NCBI RefSeq assembly: GCF_000373565.1
Contig: NZ_KB891806.1
Location: forward strand, 1-64,000
Source: Streptomyces sp. HmicA12
GTDB taxonomy: Bacteria > Actinomycetota > Actinomycetes > Streptomycetales > Streptomycetaceae
Direction of reading: 5' to 3'
DNA length: 64,000 nucleotides
Positions 25,674 through 34,330 of this stretch are shown in pieces. Under the pieces are notes generated by a model. The model was not told where the DNA came from. It was given only the letters and a program-made list of their open reading frames with translations, and did not search any database. The position numbers and the translations under genes were made by a program. Position 1 is the stretch's first letter. Each line of letters begins with the position of its first letter.

Positions 25674-26879
25674 ATGAAGGAGCAACCGGCACAGACCCGA
25701 TGGGAACAGCACACGCATCGCCCGCTGTTCGCCCTGGCCCTGGCTTTCGCCGTCGCCTACGCGGTGCCCATCGTCCGACCGGACGCCTCGCGCGCGGTCA
25801 ACGACACGTGTGCGGTCGTGGAGTGGGTGGTGTGGGGCGCGTTCGCCCTCGACTACATCGTCCGTCTCTTCCTCGCGCAGGACCGTAAACACTTCGTACG
25901 TTCGCACCCCCTCGACCTCCTTGCCGTGGTGCTCCCCCTGGCGCAGCCTCTGCGGCTGCTGCGTGTGGTGTCGACACTGCTCCTGGTCGGCCGCCGGGCC
26001 CGGATGGCCGAGCAGGTAAAGCTCACGACGTATGTCGCCGGGGCCGTGGTGGGCCTGTTGATGTTCGGCTCACTGGCGGTCCTCTCCGTGGAGCGGGACT
26101 CCCCGAACGGCAACATCAAGACGCTGGGCGACGCCGTGTGGTGGTCGTTCACCACCATGACGACGGTCGGCTACGGCGATCACGCACCCACGACCGGCAT
26201 GGGCCGGGTGCTCGCGGTGGGTCTGATGCTGTCTGGCATCGCGCTGCTCGGTGTGGTCACCGCCAATATCGCGGCATGGTTCATCTCCCGGTTCGAGAAG
26301 GACGACGCGGAAGAACGCCGTCAGACGGAGGCCATCGAGGCGCTCACACACGAGGTACGGGCGCTCCGGGCCCAGGTGGCAGTGCTGTCGGGCCGGCCCG
26401 GGTCGGAGCCCGGGCCGCTCGGGCCATGGCCTGAGTCCGGGGTCGGATCCGGACCCGGACAGGGGCCAGGAGCCGGACCGGGGCCAGGAGCCGGACCGGG
26501 GCCAGGAGCCGGACCGGGGCCCGAGGCATCTGGGGTGTCCCGACTGCCGGGGGTGCCCGGTCAGTCGGGGGTACACGGTCAGTCGGACGCGCATGGTCCA
26601 TCGGAACCAGTCGGCCGGTCGGACGCCCCTGGCCCATCGGAGCCAGCCGGCCGATCAGACGCGCGTGGTCGCTCTGACGTACTCAGCACCCCAGCGGTAT
26701 CTGCACCGCCGGAGGCGTCCGGACAACCGAAAATTTCCGGGCGGCTGAAGGTACCTGGGCGACCAGAGGATTCCGAACAGCCAAGGGCGTCCACACAACC
26801 GGGGTCACCGAGACCGCTCGTGACTCCTGGTCAGCCGGAAGTCCCCGAACAGGCAGCGGCTCCTGGGACGCCTGGATGA
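25674..26879 (+). CDS. Voltage-gated-type potassium channel with long repetitive C-terminal tail
   Basis: A 401-residue protein. Residues 15-225 form an ion_trans/Kv-like channel: S1-S4-like segments (the fourth region QPLRLLRVVSTLLLVGRRARM is arginine-spaced), then the pore helix and selectivity filter WWSFTTMTTVGYGDHAP, then S6 GIALLGVVTANIAAWF. A short coiled coil (EERRQTEAIEALTHEVRALRAQVAVL) probably tetramerises it. From residue about 245 to the end, Gly/Pro/Ser-rich imperfect repeats (GPGAGP units, then HGQSDAHGPSEP-like units) form a disordered tail that is unusual for this family and partly encoded by tandem DNA repeats. The start is the ATG giving MKEQPAQTRWEQ. Confidence 0.85.
   Translation: MKEQPAQTRWEQHTHRPLFALALAFAVAYAVPIVRPDASRAVNDTCAVVEWVVWGAFALDYIVRLFLAQDRKHFVRSHPLDLLAVVLPLAQPLRLLRVVSTLLLVGRRARMAEQVKLTTYVAGAVVGLLMFGSLAVLSVERDSPNGNIKTLGDAVWWSFTTMTTVGYGDHAPTTGMGRVLAVGLMLSGIALLGVVTANIAAWFISRFEKDDAEERRQTEAIEALTHEVRALRAQVAVLSGRPGSEPGPLGPWPESGVGSGPGQGPGAGPGPGAGPGPGAGPGPEASGVSRLPGVPGQSGVHGQSDAHGPSEPVGRSDAPGPSEPAGRSDARGRSDVLSTPAVSAPPEASGQPKISGRLKVPGRPEDSEQPRASTQPGSPRPLVTPGQPEVPEQAAAPGTPG
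26468..26521 (+). repeat. 18-bp tandem repeats in the channel tail
   Basis: About three in-frame copies of GGAGCCGGACCGGGGCCA encode Gly-Ala-Gly-Pro-Gly-Pro; unit-wise expansion would keep the frame. Confidence 0.8.
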
Positions 26880-27160
26880 CTGGGCCCCCCATGCCTCCGC
26901 GGCAGCCGGCGGGGCATTCAGACAGTCGCACGCATCGGGCAGCCCGTGGTTTTCGCGGTAGTCAGAAGCGCTCGTCGGCGGGAGAGATCTCGGGCGCGCC
27001 GGTCGCGATGTCCCCACGTATGGGGACAGACGCGGGTGAGAGCGCGGGGCAGACATACGTGACGCCGCCCGACCGCGGTGCGGCCGCTTCGGTGGGCGGC
27101 CCCGGGAACTCGCCCGGGGCCGCCTGGAATTGACCGCTCGGAACGGTCACACTCTCGCGC

Positions 27161-27469
27161 TCAGAACATTCCTCCCGCGCTGGGGCCGGCCGCTGAGGCC
27201 AGCCAGACAATCGCGAGCAGAGTGTCGATCGCACCGAGCACGACCGCGACCAGGGCCGGCATCGACTGGGTGCCGGTCCAACGACGGCCCATGGCCAGCC
27301 AGCCGCAGACGACGGCGACCGGTCCGAGCACGATCTGCAGGATGAAGAACCCGGCGATCGCGCAGATGAGGCCGATGATTCCGAGCGACGCGCGGTCCGG
27401 CCCGCTCCGTGACCATGCGCGGCCACGTGAACGAGGGTGTTTGCGCGTGGTGTGTCCGAAGCCCGCCAT
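27161..27469 (-). CDS. DUF4190 domain-containing membrane protein
   Basis: A 102-residue protein with a basic N-terminus (MAGFGHTTRKHPRSRGRAWSRSG) and two transmembrane segments separated by the GWLAMGRRW turn (ASLGIIGLICAIAGFFILQIVLGPVAVVCGWLAMGRR and SMPALVAVVLGAIDTLLAIVWLA), the hairpin arrangement of DUF4190. Two adjacent ATGs exist; the second is 5 nt from GGGAG and is used here. The function is unknown. Confidence 0.75.
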   Translation of the reverse strand: MAGFGHTTRKHPRSRGRAWSRSGPDRASLGIIGLICAIAGFFILQIVLGPVAVVCGWLAMGRRWTGTQSMPALVAVVLGAIDTLLAIVWLASAAGPSAGGMF

Positions 27470-27549
27470 CATCACTCCCTGAGGTCGTCCGGACTCGGGC
27501 AATGATTCGGGTACCCCGCTTGTGAGCGTCTACCGCACCCGGCGCTCCG

Positions 27550-27924
27550 CTATCTCTCCCAGATCTTGAACGCCCGCGCACGATAGGGAGATTCGGGCTC
27601 CCACGTGCCACTGCCGGGATACGTCTGGAACTCCCCGGTCTCCGCACACTCAGCGGACTGATACGTGGTGACGGGGCGGCCTGTGCGATTGGCGAGGGAC
27701 GCCGCGCTGCTCCCCTCCGGCAGCGCGACGCAGCTCTCGATGTCGGTCCCGGCCAGTTCATAGGTGTGGCGGGACCCCTTGAACCCCGTCTTGGTCCAAA
27801 GACAGAGCTCTCCGGCCGCGCAGTCGCCCAGCGTCGGCGGCGCGGCTCCGGCGGCAAGGCCGGGCGTGAGTGCCACCACGGCGAACGCGGCGGTGGCCAT
27901 CTTGGTGATCATGGACGTGCGCAT
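27550..27924 (-). CDS. Secreted peptidase inhibitor family I36-like protein
   Basis: A 124-residue exported protein: the signal peptide MRTSMITKMATAAFAVVALTPGLAAG(A) is followed by a beta-gamma-crystallin-like domain with CAAGELCLWTKTGFKGSRHTYEL and paired cysteines, typical of the I36 (SMI metalloprotease inhibitor) group. Such proteins inhibit extracellular metalloproteases. The ATG is chosen over a TTG three codons upstream because of the GGGGG at a proper distance. Confidence 0.8.
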   Translation of the reverse strand: MRTSMITKMATAAFAVVALTPGLAAGAAPPTLGDCAAGELCLWTKTGFKGSRHTYELAGTDIESCVALPEGSSAASLANRTGRPVTTYQSAECAETGEFQTYPGSGTWEPESPYRARAFKIWER

Positions 27925-28044
27925 GTGCTTCAACCCCCGTGTCGTATCGACCAGTTGCGTTCGCGACTGATCGCTTGCCTCACACTCTGGCCCGGAAGAT
28001 CCGGTTCCGGGAAGGGCTGTCGAGGGACGTCACCCGGATAAGCG

Positions 28045-28073
28045 AAAGCCCCCGGAAAGTTCCCGAGGGCTTC
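28045..28073. terminator. Terminator of the MFS exporter gene
   Basis: AAGCCC-CCGG and CCCG-AGGGCTT arms fold around AAAGTT, just beyond the exporter stop codon on the minus strand. Confidence 0.75.
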
Positions 28074-28116
28074 CCCCACACAGGCGGTTTCACCACCTCG
28101 TGCACGGCGAAGGGCG

Positions 28117-29727
28117 TCAGATGTGCGCGGCGCCCGCTGCCGCCTCCGCGTTCTCGCCCCGCTTGGTCAGCATCGCGACGAGGACGGCGACGACCGCGAC
28201 ACCCGCGGCGACCAGGCAGGCCAGGCTCATGCCGGAGATGAACGTGTCGTGGGCGACGTCCGTGATCTTCCCCGCGATGGCAGCCGGCGTCTGCGGCGGA
28301 ACCGGGGCGACTCCCACCTGGACGGCCTCCGACGCCTGGGCCGACTGAGCGGAGGTGAGCGGCGGAAGACCGGCGTCGGCCCAGTTGCCGGCCAGGTCGT
28401 TGTCCACCTTCGACGCCATCACGGCGCCGAGCACGGCGGTGCCGAGGCTGCCGCCGATCTGCATCGCGGCCTGCTGGAGTCCGCCGGCGACGCCGGACAG
28501 CTCCATCGGGGCGTTGCCCACGATGACCTCGGTGGCGCCCACCATCACCGGCGCGAGGCCGAGGCCGAGCAGACCGAACCAGACGGACATGATGCCGCTG
28601 CCGGTGCCCGACTCGAGCGTGGACATCCCGTACATCGCGATGGCGGTGCACGCCATACCGCCGGCGAGCGGAATGCGCGGACCGACCTTCGTGATCATCG
28701 CGCCCGCCAGCGGGGAGGCGACGATCATCATGCCGGTCAGCGGCAGCAGGTGAAGCCCGCTGTCGACCGGGCTCATGCCGTGCACGTTCTGCAGGTAGAA
28801 GGTGACGAAGAACAGACCGCCCATGAACGCGATGGCCATGAGGACCATCAGGATCACACCGGCCGACAGCGGCACGGAGCGGAAGAGCGCCAGCGGGATG
28901 AGCGGTTCGGAGACCCGGGTCTCCCAGAGCGCGAAGAGCGCGAAGCACAGCACCGCCACGCCGATGAACGTCCACGTCATGCCGTCGCCCCAGCCCCACG
29001 CCGGCGCCTTGATGAGGGCCCAGACGAGGCAGAACATCGCGCCGGACAGCAGCGCGATGCCGAGGATGTCGAAGGAGCGCGGCGCGTTCGCGGCGCGGTG
29101 GTCGAGAAGGATGACGAGCCCGAGCACGAGGGCGACGACGCCGACGGGCACGTTGATGAAGAAGACGGACTGCCAGCTGACGTGCTGGACGAGCAGGCCA
29201 CCGAGGATGGGACCGCCCGCGGTCGACGCGCCGATCACCATGCCCCAGATACCGATGGCCATGTTCAGCTTCTCGGCGGGGAACGTGGCACGCAGCAGGC
29301 CGAGCGCCGCCGGCATCAGCAGCGCACCGAACAGCCCCTGGAACACACGGAAAGTGATGACGAGGGCGATGCTGTCGGACAGGCCGATGGCCCCCGAGGC
29401 GGCGGCGAAGCCGACCACGCCTATGAGGAAGGTCTGCCGGTGGCCGAACCGGTCGCCGAGCTTGCCCGCGGTGATCAGTGTGACCGCGAGGGCGAGGAAG
29501 TAGCCGTTGGTGATCCACTGGACGTCGGCGAAGCTCGCGCCGAGGTCCTTCTGAATGGCCGGGTTGGCGATGGCGACGATGGTGCCGTCGAGGGCAACCA
29601 TCATCACGCCGATCGCGACAGAGAAGAGGGTCAACCAAGGGTGGCCGCGGAACCCCTTGGCCGATGCCGGGGCAGGCTCGGGCTCCGGGACCCGGTCCGC
29701 CTTGTCGACAGTGATCTGACTAGTCAT
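28117..29727 (-). CDS. MFS multidrug exporter, DHA2 (14-TM) type
   Basis: A 536-residue proton-coupled exporter. After a 30-residue polar N-terminus the first helices carry motif D1 LDGTIVAIANPAI, then motif A GKLGDRFGHRQTFLIG and motif C-like GASTAGGPILGGLL, hallmarks of the DHA2 family (EmrB/QacA-like, drug:H+ antiport). About 14 hydrophobic segments are countable. It is divergent from a TetR regulator across 110 bp. There is no Shine-Dalgarno sequence; the ATG lies 7 nt after a TAGCCT -10 box, so the transcript is probably leaderless. Confidence 0.9.
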   Translation of the reverse strand: MTSQITVDKADRVPEPEPAPASAKGFRGHPWLTLFSVAIGVMMVALDGTIVAIANPAIQKDLGASFADVQWITNGYFLALAVTLITAGKLGDRFGHRQTFLIGVVGFAAASGAIGLSDSIALVITFRVFQGLFGALLMPAALGLLRATFPAEKLNMAIGIWGMVIGASTAGGPILGGLLVQHVSWQSVFFINVPVGVVALVLGLVILLDHRAANAPRSFDILGIALLSGAMFCLVWALIKAPAWGWGDGMTWTFIGVAVLCFALFALWETRVSEPLIPLALFRSVPLSAGVILMVLMAIAFMGGLFFVTFYLQNVHGMSPVDSGLHLLPLTGMMIVASPLAGAMITKVGPRIPLAGGMACTAIAMYGMSTLESGTGSGIMSVWFGLLGLGLAPVMVGATEVIVGNAPMELSGVAGGLQQAAMQIGGSLGTAVLGAVMASKVDNDLAGNWADAGLPPLTSAQSAQASEAVQVGVAPVPPQTPAAIAGKITDVAHDTFISGMSLACLVAAGVAVVAVLVAMLTKRGENAEAAAGAAHI

Positions 29728-29734
29728 ACGTTCG

Positions 29735-29764
29735 AGGCTAGTGACAGCTCCTGACAGTTGACAA
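29735..29764 (-). promoter_or_regulatory. MFS exporter promoter
   Basis: On the minus strand TTGTCA (29764-29759), 18-nt spacer, TAGCCT (29740-29735). The expected start point falls on or beside the ATG at 29727. Confidence 0.6.
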
Positions 29765-29790
29765 AGCATTTCACAAGTCGGTAACTGTCA
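29742..29790. promoter_or_regulatory. Putative TetR operator: three TGACAG half-sites
   Basis: TGACAG occurs at 29742-29747 and 29752-29757 as direct repeats and in inverse form (CTGTCA) at 29785-29790; TGACAGTT (29752-29759) and AACTGTCA (29783-29790) are perfect inverted octamers 23 bp apart. The direct pair lies in the exporter promoter spacer, as expected for repression. Confidence 0.55.
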
Positions 29791-29837
29791 CCTCGCTCAC
29801 ACTATGCTGAGCTGCACAAACGGCTAGAAAGAGGACC

Positions 29838-30479
29838 ATGGCCGCCCAATTGAACCTGCGTGAACTCAAGAAGCAACGCACACGAAACGCTTTGCTGCGC
29901 TCGGCACTCGAGCTCTTCACGACTCAAGGGTTCGACCGGACGACGGTCGACGAGATCGTCGAGGCCTGCGAGGTCTCACAGCGCACCTTCTTCCGGTACT
30001 TCGCGAACAAGGAGGAGGCCGCCTTCGCGGTGCAGCACATGGTGGAGGGCCGTTTCGTCTCCGCCCTGCGTGAACGGCCCGCGGAGGAGAGCCCGTTCGA
30101 GGCCCTGCGCCACACGGTCCTCGGCACGTGGGACGCACTGAGCCGCTCCGTGGAGGAGGTCATTCCGGTCGAACTCCACATGCGCACCTACCAAATGATC
30201 GAGTCGACGCCTTCCCTGCTGGCCGTGCATCTGCGCCGCTCCATCGAACTGGAGGAGGAGATCGCGCACGTCATCGCCGAACGCGAGGGCGTCGACGTGG
30301 ACGGCGATCTGCGTCCGCGCGTCGCCGTGGCCGCGTTCAGCGGCGTGATGCGGCTGACCGGACGCCTGTGGGGCGCGGGCGAGGACGCCAGCGTCGACTC
30401 GATCCGGGCCCTCACGGAGACGTACCTCGATCATCTGAACCCGTCGCTCGGTGAGCGGTGGCGTCGCGATCACACCTGA
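29838..30479 (+). CDS. TetR family regulator, probable repressor of the MFS exporter
   Basis: A 213-residue protein. The N-terminal helix-turn-helix (residues 14-60: ALLRSALELFTTQGFDRTTV...CEVSQRTFFRYFANKEE) is the TetR type; the remaining helices are the ligand pocket, with EEVIPVELHMRTYQMIES resembling the MftR-like/AcrR group. AGAAAGAGG precedes the ATG. TATGCT (29803-29808) is a possible -10 box. The divergent exporter and the half-sites between make it the likely local repressor, released by an exported toxic compound. Confidence 0.88.
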   Translation: MAAQLNLRELKKQRTRNALLRSALELFTTQGFDRTTVDEIVEACEVSQRTFFRYFANKEEAAFAVQHMVEGRFVSALRERPAEESPFEALRHTVLGTWDALSRSVEEVIPVELHMRTYQMIESTPSLLAVHLRRSIELEEEIAHVIAEREGVDVDGDLRPRVAVAAFSGVMRLTGRLWGAGEDASVDSIRALTETYLDHLNPSLGERWRRDHT

Positions 30480-30561
30480 GGAGCGTGCGAGCGCGGCGAT
30501 GTGACGCCGGTCGCACTCCCGCGCGCGTGGGGCGCTTCGCCTCCCTACACAGCGTGATGAT

Positions 30562-30590
30562 TTGACCCCAACTACGTCCGCTTTTACCCA
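30562..30590 (+). promoter_or_regulatory. Candidate promoter upstream of the first DUF1023 gene
   Basis: TTGACC, 17-nt spacer, TACCCA. The -10 lacks the final T, so this is a weak call. Confidence 0.35.
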
Positions 30591-30664
30591 AATACACCTC
30601 GGAAAACGTGATCTGCCTCACCCGTGGTACGGAGCCTCGCGCGCTTCTCCTAGGGTGTCCCGCA

Positions 30665-31876
30665 GTGACTTCCTTCGACTCATCCCCCCAACTGAACGTC
30701 TGGCGCGCTCTGCTTGCGCTGGCCGTCGTGTTCGTCATGCTGGCGACCACCGGCTGGACCGCGGTGCGTCACCAGCGGGGCGTCACCTCGCCGCTCCAGA
30801 CCGCTCTCACCGCATGGGAGCACGGCCGGATAAACGGACACGTGCTGCCCGACCCCGACGGCTCCCCCACCCGGCTCGGGCACTTCTTCGCCTCGTTGAC
30901 CCCGCACCAGCGAAGTCGGCTCGCCGACCGCTATCCGCTCGCGGTCGGCAACATGAACGGAGCGCCTGTAGAGCTGCGCTATCGCGCGAATCGCATCGCT
31001 CTGGAGCAGGCTCGCGCAGTCGAGCAGCAGCGCACTCACGACAATCGGCTGTCCTCCGTCGGGCACGCCGACGCGAAGCAACGTATGCAGCGTTTCGCGC
31101 TCCTCGACGATCCCCATCGCAAGATCCTCGCTTTCGATCCCATGGGCACCGGCCGGGTGGCCGAGGTGTTCGGTGATCTCGACACGGCGCAGCGCGTCTC
31201 GGTCGTGGTGCCGGGCGTCGACACGAATGTGCTGACCTTCCAGCGCACCTTCCGCAAGTACTCCGCTCCTGTCGGCATGGCACGCTCGCTGTACGCCGCG
31301 GAACGCACCGCGAGCCCGCACACGCACGCCGCGGTGATCGCGTGGGCCGACTACACGGCTCCCGTGGGGCTAGGCGTGGACGCGGCCACGGCGATGCGCG
31401 CGGACGACGGCTCGGTCCGGCTCAACGCCATGCTGCGCGGTCTGCCCGGCAGCTCGCCCGTCGCCCTGTACTGCCACAGCTACGGCTCCGTCGTCTGTGG
31501 TGTCGCGGCGCGCGACCTGCCGTCGCGAGTCAGTGACATCACGGTGGCCGGCAGTCCCGGGATGCGTGCCCAGAGCGCTGCGGGCCTGCACACACACGCG
31601 CGCGTGTGGGCCACTCGCGACAAGGACGACTGGATCCAGGACGTGCCCTACATGGAGGTGGGTGGGCTCGGTCATGGTGCCGACCCGGTCTCCTCCGGCT
31701 TCGGTTCGCGGGTTGTCTCAGCGGGCGCCGCCAAGGGGCACACGGGCTACTTCGAACCGGGCACCGAGAGTCTCAGCAACTTCGCCAAGATCGGGACTGG
31801 CTCGTACCGATCGGTGCGGTGCGCCGACGCGGATCAGGACTGCCGGGAGGGATTTTCCGGCAGCGGCTCCACCTGA
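30665..31876 (+). CDS. DUF1023 alpha/beta hydrolase (membrane-anchored or secreted)
   Basis: A 403-residue protein with one N-terminal hydrophobic segment (about 12-33) and a DUF1023 alpha/beta-hydrolase core. The nucleophile elbow is YCHSYGSVVCG (Ser272); DKDDWI and GLGHGADPVS supply the probable acid and histidine. The central VVVPGVDTNVLTF segment is a conserved strand. The GTG start after AGGGTG is preferred to a TTG-type upstream frame. Enzymes of this family are thought to act as lipases/esterases outside the membrane. A close paralogue lies 4.6 kb downstream. Confidence 0.8.
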   Translation: MTSFDSSPQLNVWRALLALAVVFVMLATTGWTAVRHQRGVTSPLQTALTAWEHGRINGHVLPDPDGSPTRLGHFFASLTPHQRSRLADRYPLAVGNMNGAPVELRYRANRIALEQARAVEQQRTHDNRLSSVGHADAKQRMQRFALLDDPHRKILAFDPMGTGRVAEVFGDLDTAQRVSVVVPGVDTNVLTFQRTFRKYSAPVGMARSLYAAERTASPHTHAAVIAWADYTAPVGLGVDAATAMRADDGSVRLNAMLRGLPGSSPVALYCHSYGSVVCGVAARDLPSRVSDITVAGSPGMRAQSAAGLHTHARVWATRDKDDWIQDVPYMEVGGLGHGADPVSSGFGSRVVSAGAAKGHTGYFEPGTESLSNFAKIGTGSYRSVRCADADQDCREGFSGSGST

Positions 31877-31931
31877 CGCGCGTAGAGAACGGCGAAACAG
31901 TGGTCCGACGCAACAGGCGACGGAGGCGCGC

Positions 31932-32828
31932 GTGCCGCATACGATGAGCCGCATGGGTGACGTACTGGCCGGATTTCATGCCGCCTGGGAGTTCGAGACC
32001 GACTCCGTGCGCATCCGCTTCGAACGGGGGATCCGCACGCCGAAGCTCCTTCAGGCGCTCGGCGAACGCCACATCCCGCTGGAAGCGATCGCGGCGGTGA
32101 CCCTCACTCCCGGGAAGCGCGGGACTGTGGTGCTGCACGCCGTGCCGAGACCGGGCGCGGATCCGCTGATGGACGCCGCGGCCGGGCAGCTCAAGGAGAG
32201 CAGCGACCCCTACCGCCTCGTACTGCCCGCCGACCGGGAGACTCTCGCCGAGTACTACGCGGACGAATTGCGCGGTCAGCTCGTCGCCGAGGAGGACCGG
32301 CGGACCGAGGGCTATCTGGTGGCGCCGCCCGAGGCCCCCCTCCAGTTCAAGGCGTACGACGGGAAGGCTTCCTTCGACGGCTCCTCGGTCTCCTTCCGCT
32401 GGTTCTGGACCGGAGCGTCGTCCGCCAAGTGGAAGGCCGGGGACAAGACGTTCCCGGTCGGCGATCTGAGCGGCGTCGAGTGGCGCTCGCCCGAACTGTT
32501 CGAGGGACATCTGCGGCTCCTGCACCGTGACGTGGTCGGGGAACAGCCCGGGCAGGCCGACCAAGATCCGGCCGCGGTCGTCTTCGGACTCGGTTATGGT
32601 CCGGTGCACGAGTCGCTGCCGTTCGCCGCCTCGGTGCTGGCCGCCGTCCGCACGACAAGCCCCGCGCCGTCGTCGGGGCAGCTGCCTGCCGGGGCGGTGT
32701 CGCCCGGGCGCCGCGACCCGGCGGACATCGCCGACCGGATCCGGCACCTCGGCGAACTGCATCAAGCCGGGCTGGTCACGGACTCGGAGTTCTCTACGAA
32801 GAAGGCCGAACTGCTCGCGGAGCTGTGA
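31932..32828 (+). CDS. DUF4429 protein with C-terminal SHOCT-like motif
   Basis: A 298-residue protein with two tandem DUF4429 beta-domains (DVLAGFHAAWEFETDSVRIRF and QFKAYDGKASFDGSSVSFRWFWTG), each followed by an ALGERHIPLEAI or DLSGVEW strand, and a C-terminal SHOCT-like helix (IADRIRHLGELHQAGLVTDSEFSTKKAELL). It is probably cytoplasmic and may bind membrane lipids through its PH-like folds; the role is unknown. The GTG start is used because GGAGG stands 6 nt upstream; ATGs at 31944 and 31953 are alternatives. Confidence 0.75.
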   Translation: MPHTMSRMGDVLAGFHAAWEFETDSVRIRFERGIRTPKLLQALGERHIPLEAIAAVTLTPGKRGTVVLHAVPRPGADPLMDAAAGQLKESSDPYRLVLPADRETLAEYYADELRGQLVAEEDRRTEGYLVAPPEAPLQFKAYDGKASFDGSSVSFRWFWTGASSAKWKAGDKTFPVGDLSGVEWRSPELFEGHLRLLHRDVVGEQPGQADQDPAAVVFGLGYGPVHESLPFAASVLAAVRTTSPAPSSGQLPAGAVSPGRRDPADIADRIRHLGELHQAGLVTDSEFSTKKAELLAEL

Positions 32829-32851
32829 CAGCCAGGCACTGCGCGTGCTGG

Positions 32852-32867
32852 TGATACCTGAGTACTA
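32852..32867. promoter_or_regulatory. Imperfect TGATACC palindrome before the two-component operon
   Basis: TGATACCTGAGTACTA matches 12 of 16 positions of the perfect palindrome TGATACCCGGGTATCA found upstream of the second DUF1023 gene. Proposed response-regulator site. Confidence 0.4.
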
Positions 32868-32887
32868 AGCGCGGTGAGCACCACGGT

Positions 32888-32897
32888 ATGACGTCAT
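32888..32897. promoter_or_regulatory. ATGACGTCAT palindrome before the histidine kinase
   Basis: A perfect 10-bp palindrome 32 bp upstream of the kinase ATG; a possible regulator half-site, unassigned. Confidence 0.3.
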
Positions 32898-32929
32898 GAG
32901 CCAGGACTGTTGCCTACGCTGAACTGGCC

Positions 32930-34315
32930 ATGAGCACTGAACCGAGCTCCCCCGACCAGACGCCCCGCTCCCCGGACGACGACTCCGGGCCGACGGGTTC
33001 CCGGCGTGCGCCCGGATGGATGCGCGGCCGCCTGCGCGACACGGGCGACCGGCTGGTGTCGGTTGGTTCGGGGCTCGGGGTCGCCCTGGGCGGCGGCCGG
33101 ACGGAGCCGTTGTTCTCTCAGGCGCCCAAGCGCTGGATGCGCGCGCTTCCGTATCTGATCGCGCTCGGCTTCACGATCGTCCTGATCCCGGTCACCACCC
33201 AGGTGCTGTCGAACGACTACGGGGTGAGCGGCGGCCTCGCGGGCGCGATCGGCGTCGCCCAGGCGGCGCCGCTGCTCCTCGCGGTCACCCGTCCTCTGAC
33301 CGCCTGGTACATCATGATCGTCGCCGATGTGCTGGGGACGATCCCGCTGTTCCAGGGGGACGCACACCATCCTTCGCCCTGGACTCCCACAGTGGTCGTG
33401 GGGTATCTCGTGCTGTGCATCGCCCTGGCGCTGCGCGAGAGCCGTCGCGCTCTCATCGGGATCTGGCTGGTCACCGTCGTCGCCAGCATCGCCGTCGGTC
33501 TCTTCCGGGACGAGACGAGCCAGGACACCGGGGTGCTGCTCATCGTCCTGAGCGGTGGAGTGCTGTTGCTGGGCGCCTTGCTGCGTGAGCGCGGCGAGGC
33601 CCAGCGCAGACTCGTCGAGCAGGAGACGATCAGCGAGGCCGAGCGGACTCGCCGCACGCTGCTCGAGGAACGGGCGAGGATCGCCCGTGAGTTGCACGAT
33701 GTCGTCGCCCATCACATGTCGGTGATCACTGTCCAGGCGGACTCCGCTCCGTACCGTCTGCCGGGCCTGACGGGCGAGGTGCGGGGCGAATTCGCGTCCA
33801 TCGCCGCGGGCGCCCGCGAGTCACTGACCGAGATGCGACGCCTGCTCGCGGTCCTGCGCAGCGAGGAGGCGCAGGGTGACCTGACCCCCCAGCCGGGTCT
33901 CGCGCAGCTGCGGCAGCTGGTGGAGGCGACGATACGGGGCGGTGTACCCACGGATCTGTCCTATCCCGAGCTGTCGCTGGTCCGTGAACTGGCCGATGTG
34001 TCACCGGCGGTGGACCTGTCGGCCTACCGCATCGTGCAGGAGGCGCTGGCGAATGTGGTGCGGCATGCTCCCGGTGCACGGGCAGAGATCTCGATCGGGC
34101 TGGAGGACGACGCGCTTCTGGTGCTCGTGGTCAACGGCCCGGCCCGGGAGCCGGTGTCCCCACTGGAGTCCAGTGGTACGGGACACGGGCTCGTGGGGAT
34201 GAGCGAGCGCGTACGGTTGGTCGGCGGCACGTTGGACGTGGGCCCGCTGCCCGACGGAGGTTTCCGCGTCGCGGCCCGGCTCCCGCTGACCGAGCCCGAC
34301 TCCCCCACGGCGTAA
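32930..34315 (+). CDS. NarL/DesK-type sensor histidine kinase
   Basis: A 461-residue membrane kinase. A disordered N-terminus (1-65) leads to five or six hydrophobic segments (70-220), then the HisKA_3 box ERARIARELHDVVAHHMSVI (His256) and an ATPase domain with N-box EALANVVRHAP (371-381) and G-box GTGHGLVGMSERV (417-428). The sensory module is the membrane part itself, as in DesK-like kinases, so a membrane-state signal is plausible. It is followed 15 bp later by its response regulator. Confidence 0.92.
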   Translation: MSTEPSSPDQTPRSPDDDSGPTGSRRAPGWMRGRLRDTGDRLVSVGSGLGVALGGGRTEPLFSQAPKRWMRALPYLIALGFTIVLIPVTTQVLSNDYGVSGGLAGAIGVAQAAPLLLAVTRPLTAWYIMIVADVLGTIPLFQGDAHHPSPWTPTVVVGYLVLCIALALRESRRALIGIWLVTVVASIAVGLFRDETSQDTGVLLIVLSGGVLLLGALLRERGEAQRRLVEQETISEAERTRRTLLEERARIARELHDVVAHHMSVITVQADSAPYRLPGLTGEVRGEFASIAAGARESLTEMRRLLAVLRSEEAQGDLTPQPGLAQLRQLVEATIRGGVPTDLSYPELSLVRELADVSPAVDLSAYRIVQEALANVVRHAPGARAEISIGLEDDALLVLVVNGPAREPVSPLESSGTGHGLVGMSERVRLVGGTLDVGPLPDGGFRVAARLPLTEPDSPTA

Positions 34316-34330
34316 AGGAATTCGGCACGC

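Noticed and set aside
22602-25907. 1101-codon open frame antisense to aceE
   Set aside because: It arises from the strong G/C third-position bias of aceE; the translation is low-complexity Arg/Val/Asp-rich without domains, and aceE on the other strand is unmistakable.
26880-27160. Small coding frames downstream of the potassium channel
   Set aside because: 281 bp without a start preceded by a ribosome-binding site or a recognisable protein; I see nothing functional there.
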